Notes: generated by a model not told the origin, from the letters alone. Shown: positions 19,683-30,186, counted from the stretch's first letter. The stretch is 64,000 nt of DNA from an uncultured Verrucomicrobiota bacterium (GCA_913065005.1 CAJYAJ010000001.1:28561-92560); one strand, 5' to 3'. A program made the numbers and translations.

Positions 19683-20693
19683 TTACTCTTCTGCTTGCTC
19701 ATCATCTCCGCTTGCGAGTGATTCGCGCATGGAGGTGTCTGCCATGATGTTTTGCATGCGATAGAAGTCCATGACGCCTAGGTTGCCTTGACGAAATGCT
19801 TCGGCAAGTGCGAGTGGAACTTCGGCTTGTGCTTCGATCACTTTCGCCTGCATCTCTTGAACGCGCGCGCGCATTTCTTGCTCGGCGGCAATCGCCATTG
19901 CTTTGCGTCCTTCGGCTTCCGCTTGGCGCATGATCTTATCGGCATCGGCTCGGTCGGTTTCAAGTTTAGCGCCTACGTTTGAAATTTGCCCCACTCCGGC
20001 CACGGAAATATCGGCAATATCGATGGAGACAATTTCAAAGGCGGTTTGCGCATCCAGGCCACTTCCAAGCACTTTACGGCTTATGGCGTCTGGATTTTCT
20101 AATACGTTTTTATAGGAGTCCATGGAGCCAATTGCACTGACGATCCCTTGTCCGACACGAGCGATAATGGTGTCTTCAGTTGCACCGCCGACCAGACGAT
20201 CGAGGTTGGTTCGAACGGTTACCCGCGCTTTGACGAGCAGGCGAATACCGTCTTTTGCCACCGCATCTAGCATGCCGCCTGCGGTTTTATTTGGATCGGG
20301 GCAGTCAATAACTTTGGGGTTTACGCTGGTTTGAACGGCATCCACGATATTTCGTCCGGCGAGATCGATGGCCGCGGCTTGCTGAAAGGAGATTGTAATA
20401 TTGGCCTTTTCCGCTGCGATTAAAGCGCGCACCACATTCATGATGCTACCACCGGCTAAGAAATGGGCTTCAAGCATGCCTGTTGTCATTTTTAAACCGG
20501 CTTTAATGGCGGAGATGTAGGTGAGAACGACTTGTGTGGGTGGAACTCGGCGTAACTTCATGCCGATGAGATCGCGAATTCGTACGGGGGCTTCGGCAAA
20601 TAGGGCGCGTACCCATAAGTTGAGGGTTGATATGACGAGTCCAAGCAATACGAGGACGATGATGGCTATTGGAATTGCAACTATATAGAACAT
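19683..20693 (-). CDS. floA: Flotillin-like protein FloA
   Basis: 336 aa; N-terminal hydrophobic segment, [86 protein letters not shown]-type C-terminus. Confidence 0.93.
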   Translation of the reverse strand: MFYIVAIPIAIIVLVLLGLVISTLNLWVRALFAEAPVRIRDLIGMKLRRVPPTQVVLTYISAIKAGLKMTTGMLEAHFLAGGSIMNVVRALIAAEKANITISFQQAAAIDLAGRNIVDAVQTSVNPKVIDCPDPNKTAGGMLDAVAKDGIRLLVKARVTVRTNLDRLVGGATEDTIIARVGQGIVSAIGSMDSYKNVLENPDAISRKVLGSGLDAQTAFEIVSIDIADISVAGVGQISNVGAKLETDRADADKIMRQAEAEGRKAMAIAAEQEMRARVQEMQAKVIEAQAEVPLALAEAFRQGNLGVMDFYRMQNIMADTSMRESLASGDDEQAEE

Positions 20694-21035
20694 GGTGACT
20701 GTCTCCGTTGTTTATTCTTTATTTTATGACTGCAGTGTCACAAGAGAAATTCATTTTTATGGAAGCTTCCTTTCATTGCATTTGAAAGAATATGATTAAT
20801 GTACAAATTATCATCGATTAAAAAATACCAACGAAAATATACGTTACCTTTAGTTTCTATTAAACCGATCAGTCTGATGCGTAGCAAGCTGATAAAGTGG
20901 TTGGATTATTTTCATCCGAAAATATTAATTCATGTTTAAGAATACATGGCGTATTTATGGATCCTTTTGAGCGGATCGGGTCGTGGGTATGAGGGAGTCT
21001 TTTTTTTGGGGTGGGGTAAATAGGGCTTTAGACAT

Positions 21036-21065
21036 AAAAAAAGATCCCGTGAAAACGGGATCTTT
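21036..21065 (-). terminator. Intrinsic terminator of the 21089-24526 gene
   Basis: AAAGATCCCGT - GAAA - ACGGGATCTTT, 11-bp perfect stem; on the minus strand it is followed by a T run (TTTTTTT). Confidence 0.88.
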
Positions 21066-21088
21066 CTATTTTCTAAGGGTACTAAGCT

Positions 21089-24000
21089 TTAGTTAGTCAC
21101 CTTTAGTTCGAAGAATTGAACGGCGTGAGAGTCGAGGGAGTAACGGTTTGTGACCGCTTGGAATCCGTTGATGTGCGCGCCGGTGAGTACTTGATCGGGT
21201 GTATTGGTTGCCCAATTTCCGAAGACGAGATTAGGTCTTGTTGTAACCGTGTAGGTTAATCCGCGATCAGTAGCATCACTTCTTTTGTTGAAGATGTACT
21301 CGAAGTAGTTTGTGCCTCCCTCAAGTGCATGACTATGGCGTTGCAGAATCGAACCGTCAGTGCTGACGGTAGGATTTCCTCCTAGTGCATATTCGAGCAG
21401 ATTGTTAAAGCCATCATTATCTGGATCTGCAAGTGCACTTTTATCTTCTGCAGTATGGGTGCTTCCGGCAAAGTTTTCACTAACCCATGTTCCGTAGGTC
21501 GCTGGTCCGATGCCGTTGATAAAGAAGAGGATATCCCATTCCACATCACTGGTCGGCCAGGTTGCGGTAGATCCCTCGAAGGGGTAGGTGGTTCTATCCT
21601 CGGTGCCGACTGATCTAAGACGGAGGTGATTACCGTCTGCAAAGCTATCGGAGTCGACCTTCAAGTAGATGGCGGCTTTTTCTGTTGTGATGAGCTCAAT
21701 GAACCAACCATAGCGTGTGTCAGCTTCCATCTCAATATCTGGAAAATCGAGTTTGAAGATGTCATTATCGAGTATGTCTGCACCATTGAATGAGTCGGTT
21801 CCGACATAGACCAATTCGCGAGCGGCATCGGGGAAGGTGGACCCCCGATCCGTAAGCGTGAGTGCTGTTGTATTGGTTGTAATTTTCCACAACTCAAGTT
21901 TGAGCAGGCCTGATCCGCTTGGCACTTCGTTGGAAGAGTTGTTATGAGCTACGATCAAGAGATCGGTCATCGTGAACTCTCCCACGCTCGTGGTGTCGAA
22001 ATACATGCCATATCCACTGTAGTTGGAAGCGTTATCTCTGTTTCCGATATAGGTTGGACTGACGAAATCGTGTCTATTTTTATCAGCTCCGCCGGTGAAT
22101 CTATTTCCGGAGGTCCCAACATCAGATCCGATAAGAATGCTTTGTGATCCTTCAAAGGCAACGGAATCTGTCACGGTACTGCTGATTTTTGTGAAGGAGA
22201 GGTTTCCGTCTGGAACAACCGTGAAATTAACCTCGTTGGTCACATTTTCGATCCCGTCATTGGAGGCAATCAATTGAACGGTCAGTGTATTGGTTCCGGA
22301 TAAGCCGCTGATACTCGTCATATCAACATAGACGGATTTATCAGAAAGTTCTGAGAGATCAATCATGTCGAATACTTCTAGGCTATCATTGATAGTGATA
22401 GCTGGGCTGATTGGATCGTTAATGATCTGTGAGAAGAATCCAGAGACGGTGAAGTCATTTGAGGCGGTTGTGATTTCGGTTGCTGGTATATTTTTGGTGG
22501 TAAAGATTTTATTTACCATGGAAGCAGATCGATTATCAAATGCCGTGAATTCGAGTTTGTTGTCGCTGCTATCGAGGATCGCCATATGAACGGTTCCGGT
22601 GGTTAGCAGTGCGCCTACCTGGGCATCGACGCGTAGCCGGTCAGTGGGTGTGATCATTGAGCGGGCCGTTGTGAGCGATGATATGGTGGGGGGTGCTAGC
22701 TCAAATTGAGCAGGCGAGATCTTCATGGAGACACCCAACACATTGAATTTGGTCATTCCGGTTGCTTCAGTGGTCGCATTACTTGGGTTGTTCGCGGTAC
22801 TGGCAAAGATGGAAACGAGGTCTGCGGTTGTGCCTCCGCTGCTTGAGATTTCCATAGCGGTTACATTCGCACCGAAGGAATCTGGCGCGCCCCATGTTCC
22901 ACCCGCTGCTCTGCGAGATGCATCAAGGGCAGAGCCGGAGCTGTTGAGGTTTGTATAGTTTACATCGAAGGTCTTCGAGGTATCGATTTGGCTAATCAGT
23001 GTAGCTGTTTCATGCTCTTTTCCGGTACCTCCAAGTCCACGGACGTCGACTTGCGTGAGTTCGAATGCAACGGAGGAGGGTAAGGTGGTGGCGTCGATTC
23101 CGAAGATTATGTTTTCACGGTTTTTGGCCGGATCGTTATGAAGCCCCATTCCTGCACTCACAGTACTGTCTTTTGTGCCTGAAGATACAGAGTAGATTTG
23201 GATGGGAGGCGTTGTTGCGGAGCTGGTTCCGCGTCCCGTTACGAGTGAGGCATTACGTTCTGCCTGATAGTAAATCTTGAAGGAGTTATTCAGCATGGAG
23301 GCGGGTACGGTGTCACCGCTTGCACTCACGAGTAAATTTGAATTATTGGAGCTGAAAATGCCATTTTCATCGATCGTAATAGTGGCTTCGATTTTCGAGG
23401 TATTTGGAACAACTTTTCCGTTAAGTCCGGTATAGCCAGTATAAACAACCAGGTCTGTTTCAAAGTATCCTGTTGGCGCTTGATAGGCCCAAATAGCCGA
23501 TGATTTACCTCCATCTGCATTGGTTTTAGCACCAATTTTAATAACTATATCAGAGGTGTTTGTGAACGAAAGAGCTCCTTCTGTATAGAGGGATGAATAT
23601 GCAGAATCATCAGGGCTTCCGGAAATGGCTGTGAGTTGTCCATTTGTTACAAACCCTGAGAGCTTGCCAATGTTCCAATTGGTTAAAACAATAATCCCCT
23701 CGCCTCCAATACTTAAAGAGGGATCCCCAGATCCTAAGCTGATATTGGGCACGCTTAGTGAGCCTCCAAGCACATTTACAGCACCTGTTGAATTCACGAG
23801 ATTAGCCAATTTAATCTCTGCATCAAAAATAGCCTGACCGCCAGTAATGTTTAATATACCTGCACCGGTATCACCAATCATAGAGGTACCGGTTCCAATT
23901 TTTCTGAGCAATCCGCTATTCAGATTGATAATTCCGGTAGCATTTGTTGCCGCAGGTTCCGTACCCCCTGAACCGAGTTTAACGGTTTTATTTGTAACCG

Positions 24001-24526
24001 TTAAGCTTCCGCCGTTGATGTTGATCACACCCGTTGCGCCATTTGTATTATTTTGAGAAGAACCTGCCACCAAGCCTACAGTAAACCATTGATCAACGGT
24101 TACTGAGCCGCCGCTGTTTATGTTAAAAATTGCGGATGCATCGCGGGCATGTGAGTTCCATGAGCGACCTACGTAGAAGTCGGTGACTTTTAGTGTGCCA
24201 TTACTGTTTACGTTTAACGTGGGGGCGGTATGACCCGCTACTTGAATTTGTCCAGATAGATATCTTTGGATGACCCAAGTGCTATCTAAATTAATTATAT
24301 TCTTATCGCCAGCTGCTGATGTACCCAATGAGTTCTGATTCGCAATGTCAGCGGCTCCAGGTATGGAGTCGTTAGGATTGGTGCCGCCTTGTATTTTCCA
24401 GTTAATTGGGTTGGTTGCATTCACATTATTAGCTACATCCTCTGCGTCCCAATAATACGATATGGAAAACGCAATGGAATGAACGAAAAGTGCCGCTATT
24501 GTTATCTGTAATATTCTTTTATTCAT
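21089..24526 (-). CDS. Large secreted protein with autotransporter-like GG-rich repeats and DPDNDGFNNLLEYALGGNP C-terminal region
   Basis: 1145 aa; signal peptide; repeated units such as GVININGGSLTVTNKTVKLGSGG / GIINLNSGLLRKIGTGTSMIGDTGAGILNITGGQ; Ca-binding-like DPDNDGFNNLLEYALG. Confidence 0.75.
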   Translation of the reverse strand: MNKRILQITIAALFVHSIAFSISYYWDAEDVANNVNATNPINWKIQGGTNPNDSIPGAADIANQNSLGTSAAGDKNIINLDSTWVIQRYLSGQIQVAGHTAPTLNVNSNGTLKVTDFYVGRSWNSHARDASAIFNINSGGSVTVDQWFTVGLVAGSSQNNTNGATGVININGGSLTVTNKTVKLGSGGTEPAATNATGIINLNSGLLRKIGTGTSMIGDTGAGILNITGGQAIFDAEIKLANLVNSTGAVNVLGGSLSVPNISLGSGDPSLSIGGEGIIVLTNWNIGKLSGFVTNGQLTAISGSPDDSAYSSLYTEGALSFTNTSDIVIKIGAKTNADGGKSSAIWAYQAPTGYFETDLVVYTGYTGLNGKVVPNTSKIEATITIDENGIFSSNNSNLLVSASGDTVPASMLNNSFKIYYQAERNASLVTGRGTSSATTPPIQIYSVSSGTKDSTVSAGMGLHNDPAKNRENIIFGIDATTLPSSVAFELTQVDVRGLGGTGKEHETATLISQIDTSKTFDVNYTNLNSSGSALDASRRAAGGTWGAPDSFGANVTAMEISSSGGTTADLVSIFASTANNPSNATTEATGMTKFNVLGVSMKISPAQFELAPPTISSLTTARSMITPTDRLRVDAQVGALLTTGTVHMAILDSSDNKLEFTAFDNRSASMVNKIFTTKNIPATEITTASNDFTVSGFFSQIINDPISPAITINDSLEVFDMIDLSELSDKSVYVDMTSISGLSGTNTLTVQLIASNDGIENVTNEVNFTVVPDGNLSFTKISSTVTDSVAFEGSQSILIGSDVGTSGNRFTGGADKNRHDFVSPTYIGNRDNASNYSGYGMYFDTTSVGEFTMTDLLIVAHNNSSNEVPSGSGLLKLELWKITTNTTALTLTDRGSTFPDAARELVYVGTDSFNGADILDNDIFKLDFPDIEMEADTRYGWFIELITTEKAAIYLKVDSDSFADGNHLRLRSVGTEDRTTYPFEGSTATWPTSDVEWDILFFINGIGPATYGTWVSENFAGSTHTAEDKSALADPDNDGFNNLLEYALGGNPTVSTDGSILQRHSHALEGGTNYFEYIFNKRSDATDRGLTYTVTTRPNLVFGNWATNTPDQVLTGAHINGFQAVTNRYSLDSHAVQFFELKVTN

Positions 24527-24673
24527 GAGAGTCTCTCCCTTATTTGTTAATCTTTATCTATTTGGACAATATAAGAGACGATCTGGAATTTTGATTTTAC
24601 TAAAAAAAATACATTTTTTTTAGCTTAAAAATCCACGTTGATTATTTTTCTAAAAAAATTGGTTAACGTGGCT

Positions 24674-27541
24674 CTACGGGGTGCTAATTCTAAAGAATCG
24701 CGTAGGCACATGATCAGATACCGGAGTGATGAATAGGTGGTTCGTTGGTGGGGTTGCTATCAGATCTTCCTGAAATACAACCCAGTTTCCTTCTATTAAG
24801 TTGGTGGTAGATTCGATTCGGTAGTCTGAGCCTATATTGGAATCCCAGACGAGTGCGGTGGTTGCGTTTGACGGATTTTGGTGTATGGATGTATGAATGA
24901 GCTGGCGGTAAGTGACGTCGATATAGGGCGGGTTGAGTGCTTCTGATGATTGAAAATATTTGGCGTTAATGCCATAGCTTTCAAAGCCGCGAAGGCTGAT
25001 CCCAAAATTATGTTGAGGGTTCTCCTGCCATTGTTTCATAAGTGTCGTGATATCGAAGTGGACGTACGTTTCAAAAGGTCCGTTGTTTTGGATGAGGAGG
25101 CCTAGGGAGTCATTAATTGGATGATCAAATGTGATCGATTCAGGGGTCCATGCCGCAGCGATAGGATAGAGGTAGACCCCGCCCCATGTGTCGCTGTAAC
25201 CTTCAATGTGATAGAGATTCAGATATGCAGATTGAATGGGTAGGGATTTAAGTGTATCGAGATCGAAGCGAATGAAGCTACGCGTAGAATCCTGTGGATT
25301 GGTGCCACTCACGAGTTTGCCGGCGATTAGTTCTGAGTTGTTGTAAACGACATTGTTGGCATATAGATAAACGTCTGTGGCGCTGGTCAAGAGCTGGCGT
25401 TCTGGTTGTGGAATGGTGGCAGGATCTTGAAGGATAATGGTTTTTGTGATGGCGTTGGTTGAATTGAGGTCGTCTCGAATATGGAGGGTTACGATGTACG
25501 TTCCATAGTTGGTGTAGCTGTGGGTGTATGTTTTTCCGTGGGCGGTTGTTCCATCGCCAAGATCCCATTCATAGCGAATGATCATTCCATCGGCATCGGT
25601 GGATGCGGTTGCATCGAAGGTAATGGAGTTGGTGGCGTGGCTATGGACGATCCTATTAGTGAAGTTGGCGAGCGGTTGCTGGTTCCAGCTTGGTATCCAA
25701 TTGATTCCAGGAATCCAGTCATGTCCGTTGAATTCATAGGCGCCTGCATCGGGAGCAAGGTCGGTAATGTGGTCGGTGATCCCGGCAATTGGGGTTCCTT
25801 GATCGATAGCAATAGATGAGGGAGAAATTCTAAAGTCTCCGTATTCGGGACCAATGAAGTTGAGTTGTTGAAGAGAGCCATCGGTGTTGTAATTATAATC
25901 CACATCGGAGGCGTCGAAGGATCCAAGAGATCCAATGTTATTATAGATCGTGATATCGCGAAGGACTTGCCCTGAAGGGGCATATTGGGCGATATCTTCA
26001 TGGGAACTGTTAACAAAGGTGTTGTTGTAGACTTCAATTTGGGCACTAGCCATATTCATGCGGAGTGCATTATCATGATCCCATACGACATTATGATGAA
26101 CGAGGTAATTAATTGAATCGTTATCGAGGTAGACGCCCGTGCACCATGCGTCTAATTGATTATTTAGTGCTCTTCCTAATCGGAACCAGTTATATCGAAT
26201 GATGGTGTTTTCACCATCAGTAACTCCCGTTTTAAGGGAGCCTTGATCTTTCGTAATCCAGCCTGCTCGCGCCACGTGATTATATTCACAAATCGCATTT
26301 TTGGCATCTTTTAGATCGATGCCATTGCGGCCTACATCATAGATCGTGTTGCTGGAGATGGTGTGCCCGTGTCCGATGGGATGAATTCCCGCGGCCCAGG
26401 TTCCGATCCAATTGACATCATAGATCAAGCAGTTTTCAATGAGATTGTTTTGATATGAGCCATATGGAATGGTGATTCCCGCACTCCACGAATGTGCGAT
26501 TTCACAATTTTGAATCGCGCCATTTGACCCTCGCCATTCGATGGCGGCATCTTCCATGCCTTTCCATATACGGACATCGGGTAGGTGGGTGCCACCAAAA
26601 AGGGGCACTGCATATTCAAGTTTGCAGTTTTTAATAAAGCAGTATGCGCTATACAGATTCTTAATATTAGCGGCAAAGAAATGAAGACCCGATACTTCGA
26701 CATATTGGGAATTTTGAATCAATATGCCATGATAACGTGTTCGTATTTCCACATCTAATTCATATGGGTTTCCATGATGGGGTGCGTGAAAATATAGATG
26801 ACCATCCTCATTGTCATAGTACCATTCTGAAGGGGAATCGATGGCGTTGTAGGTATCAAAAATAAAATATGGATTTCCCGCCTGTGGTTGAAGGGAGCCG
26901 TTGTTGGAGTTATTGATAAAGGTAAGCTGATTGGTGTTGTGATCGGTGATCGTAGAAGAAGTTGAAGTCCATTGAGCTCCAGGTAAATACCAGATCTTTG
27001 CATTATTCCAGTGTTCGGCAGGAAATTGACTGAGCTCAGAATCATATAACGTTGAGCTTTGATTTGGCCCTACGGTGGGCATTGAATCGATGTAGGCAAA
27101 ATGGGGTTGCAGGAGATGGGAACTCGTATTAGGCCATCTTGCTTCCGTCATCATGTTTCGACTCTCAAATACTTGCAGCACCTCTTCAGTGGGTGTTCTG
27201 AAAATGGAGTTTTCAACATGGCTCCAAGTATTGATTTCGTCTAAACCTGTAATGATAACGGTTTCGTTTGAGTATGCTTGTATGCGGGTTATGTTATTTT
27301 CATTTCCCCACTTATTCTGAATGATTACGGTTTCGCGATAGGTCCCTCCTCGAATGTAGCAGATGTCGCCAATTTGGAGTTGGTCGACTGCATATTGAAG
27401 GGTTCTAAAAGGAGCATTTATTGTGCCGTTGTTTGTATTATTCCCATCAACGGAAACAAATAAAGAAACAGCGTCAACGCGTAAAATAATACCTACGCAT
27501 AAAAGTAATATGGAATGTCTCATCGCATTATTTTGGTGCAT
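24674..27541 (-). CDS. Secreted right-handed beta-helix protein with PKD domain and DNRLRE-like C-terminal region
   Basis: 955 aa; FVSVDGNNTNNGTINAPFRTLQYAVDQLQIGDICYIRGGTYRETVII; PKD-like TFDATASTDADGMIIRYEWDLGDGTTAHGKTYTHSYTNYGTYIVTLHIRD; DNRLRE-like SFIRFDLDTLKSLPIQSAYLNLY. Confidence 0.8.
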   Translation of the reverse strand: MHQNNAMRHSILLLCVGIILRVDAVSLFVSVDGNNTNNGTINAPFRTLQYAVDQLQIGDICYIRGGTYRETVIIQNKWGNENNITRIQAYSNETVIITGLDEINTWSHVENSIFRTPTEEVLQVFESRNMMTEARWPNTSSHLLQPHFAYIDSMPTVGPNQSSTLYDSELSQFPAEHWNNAKIWYLPGAQWTSTSSTITDHNTNQLTFINNSNNGSLQPQAGNPYFIFDTYNAIDSPSEWYYDNEDGHLYFHAPHHGNPYELDVEIRTRYHGILIQNSQYVEVSGLHFFAANIKNLYSAYCFIKNCKLEYAVPLFGGTHLPDVRIWKGMEDAAIEWRGSNGAIQNCEIAHSWSAGITIPYGSYQNNLIENCLIYDVNWIGTWAAGIHPIGHGHTISSNTIYDVGRNGIDLKDAKNAICEYNHVARAGWITKDQGSLKTGVTDGENTIIRYNWFRLGRALNNQLDAWCTGVYLDNDSINYLVHHNVVWDHDNALRMNMASAQIEVYNNTFVNSSHEDIAQYAPSGQVLRDITIYNNIGSLGSFDASDVDYNYNTDGSLQQLNFIGPEYGDFRISPSSIAIDQGTPIAGITDHITDLAPDAGAYEFNGHDWIPGINWIPSWNQQPLANFTNRIVHSHATNSITFDATASTDADGMIIRYEWDLGDGTTAHGKTYTHSYTNYGTYIVTLHIRDDLNSTNAITKTIILQDPATIPQPERQLLTSATDVYLYANNVVYNNSELIAGKLVSGTNPQDSTRSFIRFDLDTLKSLPIQSAYLNLYHIEGYSDTWGGVYLYPIAAAWTPESITFDHPINDSLGLLIQNNGPFETYVHFDITTLMKQWQENPQHNFGISLRGFESYGINAKYFQSSEALNPPYIDVTYRQLIHTSIHQNPSNATTALVWDSNIGSDYRIESTTNLIEGNWVVFQEDLIATPPTNHLFITPVSDHVPTRFFRISTP

Positions 27542-27719
27542 TAAAATCTTTATCTATAGAACGTCTTGCAAGCGGCACTTTTATAAAAAAAAGAGATCAA
27601 ATCAAGGTTTTGAAAAAATGGACTCCGAAATCGGGTTTATTTGCGACATGCTAAAAGGAGTTTCTTTAAAGAAGCGGGGCAGCTGATGGCTGGGTCTAAT
27701 GAGGGTTGAAGGAGGATCA

Positions 27720-28874
27720 TCATTCAGTATCCTTGCGTTTAAAAGTCGGAGTAAACAGGTGTTTTGCGATCATTATGGGTTCCCTCCGTTTTAAAAAAAT
27801 GGTTTGTAGGATAGCCCCCATTCCGAGCCACAAACTCACGGCTTGAATCGGTACGCCTAATCCGGGTATCAAACCGATGAGGGAGAGAAGTAGTAAGCCG
27901 ATTGCGGAGGCGAGTAAGAGTCGTCCGGTTTCGGCACCGTTGAATGTAAGGACGAGAATGCCGATGAGGCAGGCCGTAATAATTTGGCTCAAATAGACCC
28001 ATGCACCCCAGAGACCCAGCATGAACAGGCCGGTGGGAAGGCCGATCAAAGAGGTGAGGCAGAAAACACCGATGATCGGCAATACACCCGAAGCAAGAAA
28101 GCCGATCAGTGAGCATTTGAGTGGGGCGGAAAAAATAAGATGGGTGGCGTGGGCGGCTTGTCCGGGAAACAGGAGGAGGTAGAGTACACCAACTAGAAAA
28201 GCGGCAAAAAGCCAGAGACCGCGTGATTTGAGTTGGGCAATTGAAAAGGGTGAAACAGCAGAGCCAGCGTCATCTTTGAGAATGGTTCCTCCAACTTGAG
28301 CGGGATCGATGATAAGGATTTGATCAGTACGGTAGGTGAAGTCGCCTGCTACCCGTAACCCATCAGCTATCAGCGTTTCGCGGGCTTGTATGTGGGCATC
28401 TCCACCGATGGTTCCTTCTAGTGTGAGTAGGGTGCCGGCGGTGACGTGTAGATCCCCTTCGATGGTTCCTTCCATGATAGCTTTATCCGCTATCAATCGA
28501 ACGGTTCCTCCAATCGAGGCTTTTTCGGAGATCGTTACAGTGTCGGCAAGGAGCGTCAGATTGCCTTCGATGATCCCTTCAATACGAACTACTTTACCGG
28601 TAATGCGAACGTTGCGTTTGGCGGTGCCAATTAGAGCGGTTTCCATGCCCGCTATTCCGTTGATGTTGCCTTCATAGGTTCCGGAAAAAAAGAGGGGATT
28701 GGCGCACAGGATAGTGAGATCGTTGAGGAAGATCCCTTCGGGTTGTGCGACGGTGGCTATGATCCATTGTTCATCTTCGACCTGTTGGTCTGCTGGAATA
28801 ATATATTGATTGGTGATGGTGATGGCGGTGGCGAAGAGCGGCAGCAGAAGGGTTGCGATTAGGATGTTTCGCAT
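27720..28874 (-). CDS. Bactofilin-like (polymer-forming) beta-helix domain fused to a polytopic membrane domain
   Basis: 384 aa; signal peptide, repeats VVRIEGIIEGNLTLLADTVTISEKASIGGTVRLIADKAIMEGTIEGDLHVTAGTLLTLEGTIGGDAHIQ, then at least four TM helices. Confidence 0.75.
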   Translation of the reverse strand: MRNILIATLLLPLFATAITITNQYIIPADQQVEDEQWIIATVAQPEGIFLNDLTILCANPLFFSGTYEGNINGIAGMETALIGTAKRNVRITGKVVRIEGIIEGNLTLLADTVTISEKASIGGTVRLIADKAIMEGTIEGDLHVTAGTLLTLEGTIGGDAHIQARETLIADGLRVAGDFTYRTDQILIIDPAQVGGTILKDDAGSAVSPFSIAQLKSRGLWLFAAFLVGVLYLLLFPGQAAHATHLIFSAPLKCSLIGFLASGVLPIIGVFCLTSLIGLPTGLFMLGLWGAWVYLSQIITACLIGILVLTFNGAETGRLLLASAIGLLLLSLIGLIPGLGVPIQAVSLWLGMGAILQTIFLKRREPIMIAKHLFTPTFKRKDTE

Positions 28875-29347
28875 GGGGCATCCTCTCGTACCGTAATGGT
28901 GGCATTTTGGACCGCGACTACATGGACGGATTTACCCGCTTCGATCCAGTCGGCATCTGCCATTACGTCTATACGTTTCCCCTCGATTAGAGCGATGCCC
29001 GCGGGTCGCAAATTGGAGAGTGCTTCTCCGGCGGCTCCAAGTTCAATGTCGGGTTTGGTATGAGATTGGGAGGTATCGAGATTGTCGCTCAAGGTGAGGT
29101 TGCGACCCATTCGGCTTTTCGGGAAAAAGCGCATCCATAGAATGAAGGTGAGGATGAGCAAAAAAAGAAGGCCGATTGCGCTTAAGGTATTCCAGGGGGC
29201 GTCAAACTGAAAGTAGCCGACGGCGGCCGCGGCAAGCCAGATAAGCGCACCGATGATACCGAGAAGGCCGCCCGGTAAAAAGATCTCCATGCCGATGAGA
29301 ACAAATCCGCTTAAAACGAGTATGCTGTATAAGGTTGTTGGTTCCAT
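28859..29347 (-). CDS. NfeD-family membrane protein (short form)
   Basis: 162 aa; TM segments then OB-fold-like C-terminus LGAAGEALSNLRPAGIALIEGKRIDVMADADWIEAGKSVHVVAVQNATITVRE. Confidence 0.85.
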   Translation of the reverse strand: MEPTTLYSILVLSGFVLIGMEIFLPGGLLGIIGALIWLAAAAVGYFQFDAPWNTLSAIGLLFLLILTFILWMRFFPKSRMGRNLTLSDNLDTSQSHTKPDIELGAAGEALSNLRPAGIALIEGKRIDVMADADWIEAGKSVHVVAVQNATITVREDAPCETS

Positions 29348-29349
29348 TT

Positions 29350-30186
29350 TTACTCTACTCCCATGTTGTGTAAATCCCGAATGATGTTCGGTTGATCGGG
29401 TTCGGAATTACAGGGCGGAAGAAAGGGGAGTGGACCCTCGCCTTTGCCCAGACTCGTTGCTTGCTTTAGATTTTGATTTAGATAGGTTTTTGCGGTTTGG
29501 ACCGCTTGTGGAAGGGATTCGCCACGGGCGAATGCGGCCGCGGTTGCCGAAGCAAATACGCAGCCGGTCCCATGTGTGGCTCGGGTGCTCATTCGCGGAC
29601 TTTCCATGAGGAAGCGGTGGGAGGCATCCATAAACAGGTCAGAGCAGTGGGCACCAGCGGCATGCCCACCCTTGAGGAGTACTGCCTGAGCGCCGGCCTC
29701 AAGTAACGCATTGGCTAATTCTTGGGGTGAGGCTTGTGGAAGACCGGTTAATTCTCTTGCCTCAGGCAGATTGGGAGTGAGTAGCATGGCACGCGGTATG
29801 ATGCGTGTTTGGAGGGTTGCGAGCGCTTCTTCGGATAACAGCGCGGTACCGGAGGTGGATCGTAGTACGGGGTCGCAGATGTAGGGAATCGTGGGATGCG
29901 ATGCGAGCAGATCCGCCACGGTTTCGATGGCGTCTGCGAGCATGCCGGATTTAATAATCGCAGGTGGAAGATCGGAGATCAGGCTGTTCCATTGCGCTTG
30001 AATAAGCGGATCGGAAACGGGTTCGATGGATTGAACGCCTTGTGTATTCTGAGCGGTAATGGCGGTGGTGATGGAGCAACCGTGCAAGCCGAAGGCACGG
30101 AAGACCTGCAAGTCTGCTTGTATTCCTGCTCCGCCGCCGCTATCTGACCCGGCCATCGTCCAGGCGATGAGCGGTTTAGTTTTCAT
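29350..30186 (-). CDS. thiD: Hydroxymethylpyrimidine/phosphomethylpyrimidine kinase
   Basis: Start MKTKPLIAWTMAGSDSGGGAGIQADLQVF; LLKGGHAAG; THGTGCVFASATAAAFARG. Confidence 0.93.
   Translation of the reverse strand: MKTKPLIAWTMAGSDSGGGAGIQADLQVFRAFGLHGCSITTAITAQNTQGVQSIEPVSDPLIQAQWNSLISDLPPAIIKSGMLADAIETVADLLASHPTIPYICDPVLRSTSGTALLSEEALATLQTRIIPRAMLLTPNLPEARELTGLPQASPQELANALLEAGAQAVLLKGGHAAGAHCSDLFMDASHRFLMESPRMSTRATHGTGCVFASATAAAFARGESLPQAVQTAKTYLNQNLKQATSLGKGEGPLPFLPPCNSEPDQPNIIRDLHNMGVE

Noticed and set aside
24633-24671. Inverted repeat CCACGTT...AACGTGG near the end of the 955-aa gene
   Set aside because: Only 7-bp arms with a loop of about 25 nt; too weak to call a terminator.
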